Assembly (NCBI GenBank): GCA_022575985.1
Contig: JAKSXM010000147.1
Span: 17,146,001 to 17,210,000 of the forward strand
Length of the DNA: 64,000 nucleotides
Source: Anagrus nilaparvatae
Taxonomy: Eukaryota; Arthropoda; Insecta; Hymenoptera; Mymaridae
Direction: 5' to 3'
Under the pieces are notes generated by a model, which saw nothing but the letters and a program-made list of their open reading frames with translations, was not told where the DNA came from and ran no database searches. Positions 34,698 to 47,474 of this stretch are shown here, piece after piece; positions within the stretch are counted from its first letter, which is position 1, and every line of letters starts with the position of its first letter. A program made the translations under genes and the position numbers.

Positions 34698-34855
34698 AAA
34701 TCACAGATTTTGTGAATAAAAATTACTTATTTTCTTAAAGATATTAATTTCAGTTCCTCATAGAGGAACCATTGTGATCGGTCAAAATGTTTTTCTGATT
34801 TTTTGGCTTATAAGCGTTTGAGACCTCAGGAAGCTAAAAAACTGGTTTTTAAAAA

Positions 34856-34934
34856 AAGTATGTATGTGTGTGTGTGTGTGTATGTGTGTGTATTTATGTA
34901 TGTATGTATGTATGTATGTATGTATGAATGTATT
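34856..34934 (+). repeat. (TG)n/(TATG)n microsatellite
   Basis: It contains GTGTGTGTGTGTATGTGTG followed by about seven TATG units. Confidence 0.95.
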
Positions 34935-34979
34935 TTGCACAGTAACTGGTGATATTTCACAACCAAGGTGACATTAATA

Positions 34980-36460
34980 CATACCTAATTTTTTTTTTCA
35001 AAATTTTTTTCACCAAAAAATCTCGAGGTGCTTTTTTTTTTTAATTTGGATGTAATACCTCATTTATTTCCATGAGAGTACTAATATCTAGAAGTAGCGT
35101 TTTTACTCGATATCTTGAATCTTGTAATTAATTTTTTTTTTAATTTTTTTCTTAAAATTTTTGTCACCAAAATTACAAAAACTACCAAACTTTTTTTTCT
35201 TTTTGGACGTAGGATCTAATTTTTTTCTCTGGAAGTACTAGTTTTTGAAATATCGTTTATAGTAATTTTTTGGACCTGATACTTAATTTTTTTTTAATTT
35301 TTAACTCAAAATTTTTGTCTCCAAAATATACAAAAAACGCCAAAGTTTTTTTTTATTTTAAGACGTAATAATTAATTTTTTCCTATGAAAGTACGAATAT
35401 CTAGAATTATCGTTTGCAAAGGATTCCATCTGATACGTAATTTTTCGAAATTTTTTTTTGTTTAATTTTTTACTTAAAAAAATTTTAAAATACCATAATT
35501 TCTTTTCTTTTTGGACGTAGTGCCTCATTTTTTCCCATGAAAGTACTGATATCTAGAAGTACTGTTTTTACTCGGTATCTCGAATCTTATACTTTATTTT
35601 TTGAAAATTTTTTTCACCAAAAAATACAAAAAATACCAATTTTTTTTTTCTTTATGGACACAGTACTTAATTTATTTCTGAGGAAGTACTAGTTTTAGAA
35701 ATATCGTTTATAGTAATTTTTTGGAACTGATACTTAATTTTTTCAAAATTTTTTTCTTAAAATTTTTGTCGCCAAAAAATACAAAAAACGCCAAATTTTG
35801 TTTTGTTTTAGGATTCAGTACTTAATTTCTTCCTATGAAAGTACGAATATCTAGAATTATCGTTTGTAAAGGATTTTTCCATCTGATACGTAATTTTTCG
35901 AAATTTTTTGTTTTAAAATTTTTTACATAATAATTAAAAAAACACCAGAATTTTTGTAAAAAATTTTCGAGGCCTAGAAGTTATTTTTATGAAGAAATAA
36001 AATTTTGGCGGCAATTTAAGTCATTAATTTAAAAAAACTTAAAATATGCAATTATAGGTCCCATGAAAGTCGGGCAGACGAGCAGCTCGGATTTTCTGGT
36101 AGGAAGGAATGGACGTAAAAAAATATAAATCAAAAGTCTGCCCAAGCTGATTTTGTCGTCATTTTAGGTCAACTTTCCGGTACGTTCAAGCACGGTGTGA
36201 CAGTACTTAATTTCTTTCTATGAAATTATGAATATCTAGAATTATCGTTTGTAAAGGATTTCTCTATCTGATACGTAATTTTTCGAAATTTTTTTTCTTC
36301 AAAATTTTTTACATAAAAAAATTTAAAAAAACACCATATATTTTTTTCTTTTTGGACGTAGTACTTAATTTATTTCTATGAAATTAGTAATACCTAGAAT
36401 TAACGTTTTTACTAGGTATCATTATTATTCATCAATTTAAACATAGCAAAAATTTTTTCT
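34980..36460 (+). repeat. ~155-bp minisatellite, about eight units
   Basis: The landmark GGACGTAGTACTTAATTT and its variants occur at about 35048, 35205, 35361, 35513, 35656, 35811, 36198 and 36354. Each unit also has GAAAGTACGAATATCTAGAA and CTGATACGTAATTTTTCG. A non-repeat insertion lies at about 35930-36195. Confidence 0.85.
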
Positions 36461-36739
36461 TTATTCCTACAGCTGGTGTAATTATGTCTTGTAGAAAAAT
36501 CTTTTTTTTTTTATGTAAAATACCTAATTTTTTCCATGAGATTTTAAACTAACAGTATCAAGGAAACGCTCATTTTTAGTTTTTCTTATGACATTATACT
36601 TTGTTAGGAACCATTAAGAAGATTTTGTCATTGCTAATGAGGTACCATAGTGCCAATTACTTGCTAGCGTTTTTTTAAATTATTTAATTAATTTAATTTG
36701 ATAAATGCATCATTAATTTAATTAATCAAAATGCACTAA

Positions 36740-37190
36740 TGTGTTTTTATTTACTATAGTTAGTTACAACTTGCAATAGCAGACGGTAATACGCTTGAAA
36801 ATTCTTACCGAGTTGCTACATTTGGCTGGCAGAAAATTTTACATTGGTCGTTATGTGAGACTCGGGTTTCCTTGCCTTTACCTACTAAAACTCCTCTCCC
36901 TTCCTACCTTATGCGAGCCGGTATCCCGGGACCGTTTTTACATTACTTCAGAATAGGTTCAAGGACACTTACTTCTATTCGCGAACTCAATCTTTTGACT
37001 TGCATCCAGTGACTCACCAGTCTGGTTTAGATGGAGTCCATCATGCTTTCTGATTACAGTTCCATCTTAATATGCTGTCATCTTCAATAAAATATATGTT
37101 AGCTACAAATGTATTGCATTTCCAGTATTTTCAGAAAGAAGGGTAATAAAAAAATACATAATAAATAATTAAAATAATAAATAAATAAAT
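36740..37190 (-). repeat. R1-type LINE 3' UTR fragment (minus strand)
   Basis: Reading the minus strand, GTAGCTAACATATATTTTAT, CCAGACTGGTGAGTCACTGG, TGCAAGTCAAAAGATTGAGT and CTCGCATAAGGTAGGAAGGG match 21545-21790 in the same order, including the upstream (TTTA)n-like tract and the CCCTTCTTT word. No coding part is present. Confidence 0.75.
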
Positions 37191-38640
37191 AAATTATTAT
37201 CAATTAATATTCAGTAGTTTAGTTGAACAATAAAACGATTTTTTGTTTATTTTTATATGATATGAATATGCAAACAGATATAGCAGACAGATATATGGTT
37301 GTTAACGAAAAAATTAAGAGACCGGATCTTTCGGCCTAAATAACTGAAAAAATTTTACTTCCACAAAAAAAATATTGACTATTATTTTGAATTAAGTCAA
37401 AATTAAAAAAATTTTGAGGCCAACAAGAACCGTTTAAAACAAACAGAAAAAAAGTTATGGGCAAAATAAAATTTTTTTCAGTTATTTTTGTGTCAATTCT
37501 TTAGTGCCATCTGGATTGAAGTTCTTGATATAAAAAATCCTGTGGAAAAAAGTCAGAACACATGTGCCTTAGTATGTCCAGTCATTTTTAACTCTATTGA
37601 ATAATTATTTTTTATGTTTTGGACTGATAAATTTGGTTCAAGTCTTGTTTTTGTAAGACATTTTCAGTTTTTGGCCAGTAGCATAAAATTTTTTATTTTA
37701 AACAACCAAACTTTTTATCTTTTATTCCAAGTTATTTGTATTTTAATTTTTTTTTAAATCTTTAATCTGTAAGGATACTTAGCCGTTTAAAATTGCATAT
37801 TTTATATTTATAACGGTCAATGTTTTTTTTTTGGGTAAATTAAAAAAAAAATTGTTAATCCAATTGAAATTTGAAATCATCTGACATTTTGGGAATAATC
37901 TTAGCTTTATAATGGTTGTTAATCATTTTATTATTATTAGCCAAAAAAAATTTATAGCCAAAAATAATTTTAATATTTTTCTTTTAATATTTAATATTTT
38001 TAATATTTTTTTAATATTTAGTATTTTTCTTTCACAATTGCATATAATTTTTATAGTTATACTCCAGTCAAAATATTAATTTTTTGGGACAATTTCGTGG
38101 TCATATTATAAAGAAATGTGCAGAGCACCCTTAAATTTACAAAAACTACTCCCGAAATGGGGTAATTTTTATATATACTTACACATTGATTTGGCACACA
38201 GGGGTATTTTGGGTCGTTAATAAAAAATTTTTGAGATTTTTTAGGTAATAATTATTATTTTACTCTTTAATTAACTAAATAACCCAAAAAAGGGAATTTT
38301 TGCACATTGAGTCCCCAATTTTAGTTTTTTATAACAAATTAGCAAAATTATAACACTCTCAAGTTAGAAAAAACTACCTCTAAAAGGGCTGTTTTTTCTA
38401 TTTTTGCAATATAAACTATTTTATGAGAGAAATACTAACTTCACCTATAAAAATTACTAAATTTTTTTCATCAGGAACCAAAAAAACCTATATGAGCCAA
38501 GTATCGGCGCTCAAAGTACAACTTCGTATAAATTACTCCATTTCTTTACCAAATGACCCAAAAATTCGTGATCAGGGACCCAAAAAACCTGTACTGAACC
38601 AAATCTGATGGGTTAATAATTTTACTATAAATATTGTTAG
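37191..38640. other. AT-rich stretch, no gene seen
   Basis: No ORF above background, RNA gene or clear repeat. A 61-codon ORF at 38423-38608 has no recognisable features. Confidence 0.45.
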
Positions 38641-40190
38641 TTTTTCGTTAAAATAAAGAATAAATTAATATATGTTATAATGTAAAACCTCAAATCCACA
38701 TAAATAATGCAACTAATTACCTAAATTACTGCAGAAAATGCAAAAGATCCATATATGAGCAATTATTTTAAAAGTGATACTTAATTTGAGCCTGGAATCG
38801 TAAATTTTTTTTTTGAGGGCACATCGATATGACACGTCTTTTCAGATAGTTTGAACCTTCAGAAAACCGAAAAAAATCGTGAACAAGAAATCGGCGATAG
38901 GTGCCAAAAAGATTTTTTCACTTTTATGTCAAAAAACGTGTTTTTCGTATCTGAGCTACCCTAAATTTTTAAAATAACTTTTTAGGTAAAAAAACTTTTT
39001 TAAAATAGATAAGAAAATCTGATTGCCAGGGAAAAACCACTCCAGAAGAAAAAAAAACTTATCTTTTTACGATGAAATTTAGCCAAGTTATCGTCAATTT
39101 AAGATTTTGCTCAAATTCGTCTTAAAAAATATTGAGATTTTATTGAAAAAAGTCTGTTTCTGAACTTTAAACATGCATTACTCGCTTGATTTTCATCGTA
39201 AAATAATAATTTTTTTTTTTAAATCGATTAATTTTTTCCTGGCAATTCATTTCTTTAAGAAAAAAATCATTTTTATTGACCAAATTTCAATTTTTAGGTC
39301 AAAAGCCTTTGAAAACTGTAAGTAGCAAGATTTTCTTAACACAGTTTTTGATCTAAAAATTAAAATTTTGTCAATAAAAATAATTTTTTTCTTAAAGAAA
39401 TGAATTGCCAGGAAAAAATTAATCAATTTAAAAAAAAAAAATTATTATTTTACGATGAAAATCAAGCGAATAATGCATGTTTAATGTTCAGAAACAGGCT
39501 TTTTTCAATAAAATTTCAATCTTTTTTAAGACGAATTTGAGCAAAATCTTAAATTGACGATAACTTGGCTAAATTTCATCGTAAAAAGATAAGTTTTTTT
39601 TTCTTCTGGAGTGGTTTTTCCCTGGCAATTAGATTTTCTTATCTATTTTAAAAAAGTTTTTTTACCTAAAAAGTTATTTTAAAAATTTAGGGTAGCTCAG
39701 ATACGAAAAACACGTTTTTTGACATAAAAGTGAAAAAATCTTTTTGGCACCTATCGCCGATTTCTTTTTCACGATTTTTTTCGGTTTTCTCAAACTATCT
39801 GAAAACACGGGTAATATCAATGTGCCCTCAAAAAAAAAATTTACGATTCCAGGCTCAAATTAAGTATTACTTTTAAAATAATTGCTCATATACGTACCCA
39901 GAAAGTTTTATTTTGTCTCTAGCTCCTTTATCGAGATGGCCAAATGTTCTTCCACTGAGAGATAAACCCTAAAAAAAAGAAAAAATTAATATATTTCATA
40001 ATGCAAAACCTAAACTCAAATGAATCATGCAATCAAGTACCTTAATTAATGCAAATAATAGAAAAGGTCAATATGTATCAGAGAATGTTATTTTCACTCC
40101 AGTTCTTTAATCGAGATGAACAAATGTTCTTTCGCTGACAGATAATTCCTAAAATTAATAAAAAATGTTAATATTTTAATGCAAATAAAT
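38641..40190. repeat. ~130-bp dispersed repeat units flanking the hairpin
   Basis: Units at 38641-38751, about 39893-40060 and about 40061-40190 share ATGCAAAACCT..AACTC, CTTTATCGAGATG and CAAATGTTCTT words. The hairpin at 38752-39892 sits between the first and second; a further unit is at 33110-33230. Confidence 0.6.
38752..39892. repeat. 1.14-kb hairpin (~550-bp arms, ~40-bp loop)
   Basis: TATATGAGCAATTATTTTAA at 38752 is mirrored at 39892. Arms pair nearly perfectly through landmarks such as GGGTAGCTCAGATACG (inverted: CGTATCTGAGCTACCC at 38947), CCAGGGAAAAACCACTCCAG and CATCGTAAAAAGATAAG, to about 39303 and 39344. No ORF is present. It interrupts a ~130-bp repeat unit, with ATAT bases at both edges. 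It is likely a foldback element or MITE. Confidence 0.88.
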
Positions 40191-40309
40191 TTTACATCGG
40201 TTAACTGTCAGTTCCAATACTATAATATATACTATACTATAGTAATATACTATACTATAACGCAATTCTTCACTTCCTACGAAAAAAAAAAAAAAAAAAA
40301 AAAAAAAAA
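40191..40309 (+). repeat. R1-type LINE 3'-end fragment with poly(A)
   Basis: ACATCGGTTAACTGTCAGTTCC and TCTTCACTTCCTACG followed by about 29 A match the last bases of the R1-type 3' UTR at 21820-21906. A small AT repeat (ACTATACTATAGTA) has expanded inside. Confidence 0.7.
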
Positions 40310-41186
40310 TAATAATCTAAGTAAGTGGCTAAAAAATTTTTAGAGGACCATGGAAATAACCAATAATTACTCTATTTTAAGAATCTTTTATTCAATATTT
40401 CAGAATTAGGGCTAAGCTTGTTTAATAATTTACGTTTTTTAAATATTTGGTAAGAAACTAAATTTTCACTTGCTAGGAGATTATTATTCATTCGGAACAC
40501 AAAATTATCCAAAATACTTCTGATTGGTCTTATTTTTTTGGTATGAGTATGCTATGCCCTTTTAAACGCATTTGTTTGTCAGTAATATCAATAAATCGAA
40601 AGCCCATTTTCAGATAAAATTGGTTATTTTTTAAGTGAGTTTTGTAGGTCTTAAAAATTTTGTATAAGCTCCAAGTTTCCAACAATTTTTTACTCGTCCC
40701 TTTTAAATTAGTTCTAATAATAAGCATTTTTTATTACTGTGAAATATGTTTAATTAAAGTCCCAATCTTAGATTTTTTAAAAGAATGTCTATTTTGATCT
40801 CAATCTTTATAGAGCCATTTCTCAAAAATAACACAAGTAAATAAAATGATAAAAAATAATTTTCTTTTTCTTATTTTTTTTTTCCTGTAGCATATTATAA
40901 CAATGTGTTTTAGAACAAATTAAAATTATAAGTTGATTTGTATTATTTAAACTAGCAGAGGGAGACCGGAATATGCTCGTCAATTAATAATCTATAATTA
41001 TTGATGACCTTAACGTGTTAAAAAAACCCCAATGATATGCTCCGCTTATTCCAAGGCACCTTTACGGCCAAGAAACTCAGGTCTCAATGTTACGATATTG
41101 TTATAAATTAAAGTTTTTAGCCCATTTTCTAAATAACGCTGCAATATTGCATTTCAACTAAAATATTTCCATTTGGTTTCATTTTA
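40310..41186. other. AT-rich stretch, no gene seen
   Basis: A 65-codon minus ORF (40530-40727) is unsupported and nothing else is recognised. Confidence 0.45.
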
Positions 41187-41480
41187 ACACGTTTATACGC
41201 AGGGGGTTATCTCAAGCATGTCACTTTTGGTGTGGGGGGGAGAGTCAAATGGACTTAGAATAATTTCGTTTAAGCACTATGAATATTTTTAGTTTAGGGT
41301 TTAGAATAATTTGGATTTAGGGAATTAGAATTAGATCGATAAAGTTTTCTAGAATAATAAGTATTTTACGAACTTAAATTGATATGAAAGCCAACCATTG
41401 TCCTAGAATATTATTTATTACATGGTTACAAGATACTAGCAGAAATTTAAAGAATAAAATTAAACATGTTCACTGTTTGT
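41187..41480 (+). repeat. Dispersed repeat family, copy 2 (diverged)
   Basis: ACACGTTTATACGCAGGGGG, GGGGGGAGAGTCAAATGGAC and TTAGAATAATTTCG, then TTAAACATGTTC, parallel copy 1 at 15489-15846. Confidence 0.5.
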
Positions 41481-41829
41481 TGTTTGCTAGTTCACAAACT
41501 AGTTGTCAGTTTTTTGTTGTTAAATTTTATTTTCCGTAAATTGTAATTTTTAATCAATGAGTGTTTCATCGAAGTAGTCAATTAATCAAATTTCTATTTT
41601 AAACTCATAATCACCAATTGTAAAATTGCTGCTATGATTTTGAATTTTATAAACATGAGTTTTATAGGTCTCAAAAATGTTGTAAAAATTTCAAGTATTC
41701 AAAAACTTTTTACTCGCCTATTTAGTTTCAGACTTCCGAAGTATGATTCCATAAACATAGTGGTAAAATCTGATTTTTTTTTTTTTGAAATAGATTTATT
41801 ACAGAGTTATTTGAAAAATTACCTAAAAT

Positions 41830-43860
41830 CTAAAGTGTTTCTACATCATCTACAGAAAACCTTGCAAATGCTGAGGAATTTATTGCTAACTGCTCTAATG
41901 ATGGCTTTAACTTTATCGAAGTTACTCTCAATGACGTGATCTTGGCTGTCAAGCACTTCAATTCTCAGGCTACTGGGGAGGATTGCATTCCACAGAGGAT
42001 CATTGCAAAGTCACTTTCTACTATAGGCCCACTATTGGTTAATTTATTCAATGAATCTCTTAGGAGTGGCGTTTTCCCCACATCCTGGAAAAAATCCCTT
42101 TTAATTGCAATTAAAAAAACACCTATACCATTAACTGTTTCTGACTTTAGACCGATAGCACTTTTGTGATTTCTATCTAAGGTGCTTGAGAAACTAGTCC
42201 ATGATCAAATCATTGACCATCTGAACTCCAATAAATTATTAGATCCGCTTCAGACAGGATTTAGGAGATACAGTAATACAGAAACTGCTCTAATAAAATT
42301 GACAGATGACATCAGACGCGGCACTAATAACAAATTAGTGACATTTTTGCTTCAATTTGATTTTAGTAAGGCCTTCGACACTATATCGCTCACCAAACTA
42401 ATATTTAAGCTTAAAGATATAGGTTTCTCGCGGACAGCCTTGTTATGGATCCAATCTTATCTTAAAAATTGTCAACTACAAGTAGCATCTACAACTACCA
42501 ACTCTGATACACTTGTTACTAATCTTGGAGTCCCTCAAGGCTCAGTCCTCGGGTCATTGCTGTTCTGCATATACATCAATGACTTAAAAGATCATCTTCT
42601 ATATGGGGTCCTGCATTTACTGTATGCAGATTATCTCCAAGTTTACATCCAAGTCCCCCCAGAAGATGCTTTACTTGCTACTGAAAAACTTTCACTCATT
42701 GCGCGTAAGGTCTCAGAGTGGGCAGATATTGTCTCTCTGAACCTTAATCACAAAAAAACAAAAGCCATATTTTTCAGCACACCATTGATTGTTGAACGCA
42801 TAGGTAAATTGGATCTTGAAGTTAAATTGGGCAAAAATGTCACAATCCGCTTCTCTAATGAAGTTAAAAGTCTAGGCGTGATACTAGACAGTAAACTTAA
42901 TTGGCAATCCCAGATAACATCAATTGAAACGAAGGTGAATAAATCACTTTACTCACTACATTTTATTAGACACTGTACTACTGAAAAGTTACGCATATTA
43001 CTAGTGCAGGCCCTAATAACACCCCAACTATATTACTGCAACACAGTTTATCTAGATGCAAGCAATACCCTCAAAGCAAGAATCCAACGCCTTAGTAACT
43101 GTACCATAAGATATATATTTGGCACTAGAAGAGACGAACACATTTCCCCTTATAGGAAAAAACTTAACTGGTTATGCACAGACAGCAGAAGACTTTATTT
43201 TACTGGCATACTTATATACAAAATTTTACATTTACAACAACCTCTTTACCTTATTAACTCATTTATAAAATACATACCAAAGGATAACGCCAGAAGCACT
43301 TTAATTACAAAAGAATTAAAGCTACCTCCTATTCACGAATGTGGGTCTTCGTCTTTTCAACTACAAGGAACGATCTACTGGGAATCCATCCCGCATAACA
43401 TCAGAGTCAAGCCCTGCCTTAACTCATTCAAAACGGCACTGTATAAACATCTTCTGGCATTAGATCCACAATGAATGCATATATATATCTTACCAAAGTC
43501 ACACCCAAAGATTATATTTATTATTCTCGCTTTTATACTTATTTATATTTATTAATTTTGCTTTTATACTTATTTATATTTATTATTATATTTTTTATTA
43601 TTATACTTTATATTTACTTACTTAATTTTTTATTAATACTATTTTCTTACATGTGAATACAGATTTAATATTTAAACTATATTTATAATTGATTGACTGT
43701 GATAATATAAATTATCAGTATTTTAAATACATAAAACCTATTTCTTAATTTTAATTAATTTTAATTTGTACTATATACGTAAAAGACTGCTATGTTAATA
43801 TAATGTATTTACCATTTTGTTAAAAACAAATAAAGAACATCTATCTATCTATCTATCTAA
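41830..43860 (+). mobile_element. CR1-like LINE, 5'-truncated, with (ATCT)n tail
   Basis: It contains only the ORF2 reverse transcriptase and C-terminal part, a 3' UTR of about 370 bases and a terminal (ATCT)n repeat (43840-43859) instead of poly(A), as in CR1/L2-type LINEs. A short-repeat tail and the RT motifs make the LINE call firm; the clade is inferred. It belongs to the same broad group as the fragments at 54790-57018. Confidence 0.8.
41838..43474 (+). pseudogene. CR1-like LINE reverse transcriptase
   Basis: In one frame: ENLANAEEFIANCSNDGF, AVKHFNSQATGEDCIPQ, SGVFPTSWKKSLLIAIKK, FRPIALL, then an in-frame TGA at 42167, then VLEKLVHDQII, QTGFRRYSNTETALIKL, FDFSKAFDTISLTKL, LGVPQGSVLGSLLFCIYIND and LLYADYLQVYIQ. 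The catalytic YADD is YADY, so the third catalytic aspartate is lost. The C-terminal part continues VKSLGVILDSKLNW, LLVQALITPQLYYCNTVYLD and YWESIPHNIRVKPCLNSFK to a stop at 43472-43474. The long run of open frame after a dead active site suggests the change is recent, or that the copy was dead on arrival. A different-frame ORF at 41634-41939 overlaps its start and is a shadow. Confidence 0.88.
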
Positions 43861-43872
43861 AAAACTAATTAA

Positions 43873-44082
43873 CATGGAACATTTTTATAAGGAGGGGGTA
43901 CCTCAAGAATTTGATAATTTAAGGGGGTGGGGCGTCAAATGAGACTTAGAATAATATTAACATGAATTAATGACACTTAGAATCATTTTGATAATACTTA
44001 TATGGTAGATTTAACTGTGAATGGCCAATAAATCAAGAACTTTATTATAGTAAACATATTTCATGCATTTAGGTTGTGTTTA
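43873..44082 (+). repeat. Dispersed repeat family, copy 3 (internally deleted)
   Basis: CATGGAACATTTTTATAAGG, GGCGTCAAATGAGACTTAG and ATTTCATGCATTTAGGTTGTGTTTA match copy 1 with a shorter middle. Confidence 0.65.
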
Positions 44083-45610
44083 CACAAACCGGTTATAAAT
44101 TATTTTATAACATTTTCCAAAAATTGAGCCCTGTGATTCTAGCCCGAGAAGAAACGTTGGAATAAACCGCGATTTTGGAATGGTTTTTTTTTTAATTATT
44201 AAAGTCATCCATAACTATAGATTGCAATCTACTACTCACATGTTGCAGTATCTCATTGAAAGAGAAAGCAAATTAAAGATATTTGCGTCTTATTTATACA
44301 TTTATATTAAACTCAATCGAATCAAAGCTTTCCACAAATTTAAAAAATTAAAAAATATAATTAAAAAAACCACAAAATTAAAAAATTACTTCAATTCCTT
44401 CCTAATATGGTCAGCTTCGCTCAGTATCTAGTAGTAGTTTATGTATAACTTATACATAAATTTCAAGTAATTTTCACGTGTAAGTAAATATGTAACCAAA
44501 ACCAAAAATAATTTTTTTTTTATTTTTAATTTATGTTCATTATACAGAAAGATATTTAGAATTTAATTTAATAAATTTTAGTTTTTCAAATAATAAAAAT
44601 CTTGCCATTGCTTAATGAGTGATTCTTAGTGAATTCAGCAAAAGTTTCCAGGTCGGGTCGCTGAAACCGGCTAAAAAGTTATTCCAATTACCTATCCAAA
44701 ATGGACTATGTCACCAAATTTTAGCCTTTAATATTAAAAACTAAGCCCAGTGCGAATTTTTGAGAAAAAAAACACGTTTTCATCTTTCCTCAGCCGCTCA
44801 TTCATCTTTTATATGCTTTTAATCCTTCTGGAAACGATTAAAAATTATGAAAAAAGAGGTACTATAGTAAAATTTCCTCAGAAATCCAGTCCTGCCATTA
44901 GTTTTTGGAAATTCCTACACGGGGAGCCGGAAAATCGATAAATTCACAGGGTATTTTATGGAAGCTACAGAACAATTGCATATCCGAGTTTTTTATTAAG
45001 CTACTCAGAAAAAGCGTGTTTTTATATATATTATTGGATTCAATATCAACCTAGATGCGATCGAACTTTCTAGACCCTAAAATAATCGAAAAATCGTGAA
45101 TTTTCCTCAATTTTTTCAGTTTTTTTGAATTTTTCCGCTCTCAATGACTCTAAATGATTTAAATAAGGTAAAATTCAGATTCCCAAGGAAATTTTACATA
45201 GTTTCTTTATTTAAATAATTTTTAGGCTTTAATGTAAACGAGCTCACACCAAATGCCTCAAATACAAAAGTCGGATTTTCATAATTTTCAACAGTATTTC
45301 GGAATTTTCCCGCACTAAATGACCTCTTACGAGTCAAATTTTATATAACTTCTACACTATGAAAATCTTTAGGGTTTAGTGTTTTTATAAATGAAAATTT
45401 TAATTTTTTCACCCTAGCATTTTTTCCAATTTTCCAAGATGGCAGACTAAAAAATTTGTCAGAATAAGCTTTTTACATTGCCTGGAGGTTAATGAAGTTT
45501 TTCATTATTTGGCCCCAGCATATTTTCCGATTTTCCAATATGGCGGACAAAAAACATGAAGAGAAACTTTCTATAATTTCTGGACATTCCCAAGCTTAAG
45601 TAAGTTAATT
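44083..45610. other. AT-rich stretch with repeated short words, no gene seen
   Basis: Several passages look like diverged repeat sequence (TTTTCCAATTTTCCAAGATGG and CCGATTTTCCAATATGGCGG at 45430 and 45518). ORFs at 44180-44431 and 44750-44941 have no recognisable domain. Confidence 0.45.
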
Positions 45611-46314
45611 CGTCAATATAAAATCAAGGAAAGGAAAGGAAGTATATAAAATCTGCAGTCAATCAACTATATAGTATCTAATTTATAGGTGTATAAATTG
45701 AAAACTATTATTTATATGTTATTAGAAAACTATTATTTACATGTTATTCAATGAAGTCATAAATAATTATTCGAAAATTTTTCTCTTACCCGAATTTACA
45801 TAAAAATATTTAAAACTTATAAAAAAATTTTTTATCTGCATTAATAAAAATAATAGGGTTTAGATTATTCTTATTTTTTTTTCACCATAAAAGATCATTT
45901 ACTGAAGATTACTGAACAATAAAACTGGCACCAACTTTCTTTTATAATAATTTACTGAAGTATGTGCTGAGAAAATATAAAAAATAAGTTTATAAATTTG
46001 ATTAAAATATCTGAAACTTCAAGTATATATTAATCTTTTTAATCCTGAAAAAAACCAAAGAAAAATTTTAATTTCCCATATTCTTTAAAAAGAACATATT
46101 AAAATTATTTTAATTACCTACATCTAATTCTACCTGTATGCCTTAAGATATTAGTTTTTATCTGAGAAAAGATAATAAAAAATTTTTGAACAGCAATGTA
46201 TACTAGATATATATTGTAAGTAGGTAATTAGAAGCCAATACTGCTGAAAAACAAGTATTATTTGAGTACGTAATTAAAAAAAACTTATATATATATATAT
46301 ATAAACTTATATAT

Positions 46315-47474
46315 TGAGATGGTCACTACCCACTCCTGTAATTATTTAATTTAATTTTATGTAAATTTTGTAAATAATAAACCATTCCCATTTATGTACC
46401 TAGCACTAGCTTAACTTATTCAAAAACGTGTAACATACTCTTAGGGGCACTTACGTAATAGTTAACTCAATGACATTTTTTAATTTAATTTAATGATTAA
46501 TTAATAATAATCAATTAAATTTGTATATAATAATTTAATTTAGAGTTTTTTCATTCATATTTTATAATTTTTAGTTATTAAAAATATTTTGTTTTGTTAA
46601 TCACAAGCTCCAAACTTTTTGTATAATTTCGTCTTTACCGACAACTATAATATAATATCTATCGCGCTCTTTCTATCTTATGTAAATCATAGGGCGAAAA
46701 GGGTATAAATAGCGTGAACTAAATACATAAAGCAAGCATTCGTGCATTATACACAGTATTGTGTAGAAGGTCCAAAAGGTCCTGGTGGACATTTCTCGAC
46801 TCTGTGTAAGTAAGGTATATTTCACTTTTCTTTATTATTTTTTTTTTTATTATTATTATTCGTGAAATCCCCCTACGTGAAGTCGACATTCCACGTTTAA
46901 GGGAGAATTATTAAATATTTAAGTTCCTTATGTGAGATGCCATACCACATGAGAGTCGGGATGTCCAGGTGATGACGAACTACCACCGGACCGCGTATTT
47001 AAATTTATTATTGTAAATATTTTTAATTATTATTTTTTTTTAATTAAATATGGCCGCGTATATGTTAATTGTGAGCTTTGATTAAAACCGCTGAAATGTA
47101 TGCGCGATAATTATTTTTATTTTTCATTTATAATAAAAGCGCGGGTAAACGGCTGATTCCTTATTAAGAGGCTGTCGTTGACTTTCATATCAAGCGCGGG
47201 TAAACGGATGTTACACCTTTATTCATACGTTTACACCCACATTCATTGCTATAGACATATTACCTTTGTAAATTGTATTTAATCCACATTTGTATATAAA
47301 AATTCAAGTAAACTCATGTAAATATTTTTAAAATTAATAAATTGAAATTGTTTTCTTTATATTTCTTAATATAAATCACTGAGTTGTTATTTTTAAACCT
47401 ATCCTGGTATCCTATATTTTTATAATATAAGTGAAAGAACCAGATGCCTATTACCCCCGGGTGTAGCCATCTCA
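46315..47474 (+). mobile_element. Solo LTR (1160 bp) inside the left arm
   Basis: It starts TGAGATGGTCACTACCC and ends GGGTGTAGCCATCTCA, so TGAGATGG/CCATCTCA form an 8-bp terminal inverted repeat with TG..CA ends. It is flanked by ATAT (46311-46314, 47475-47478), a 4-bp target duplication. A TATA box in GGGTATAAATAGCG (about 46699) and a long downstream region with AATAAA words fit U3-R-U5 order on the plus strand. There are no internal genes. The uninserted site survives in the right arm. Gypsy or BEL/Pao would fit; this is not decided. Confidence 0.88.

Noticed and set aside
34980..36460. CRISPR-like regular repeats
   Set aside because: Units are about 155 bp of continuous repeat without spacers, in animal DNA; the same applies to the 143-, 115- and 50-bp arrays.
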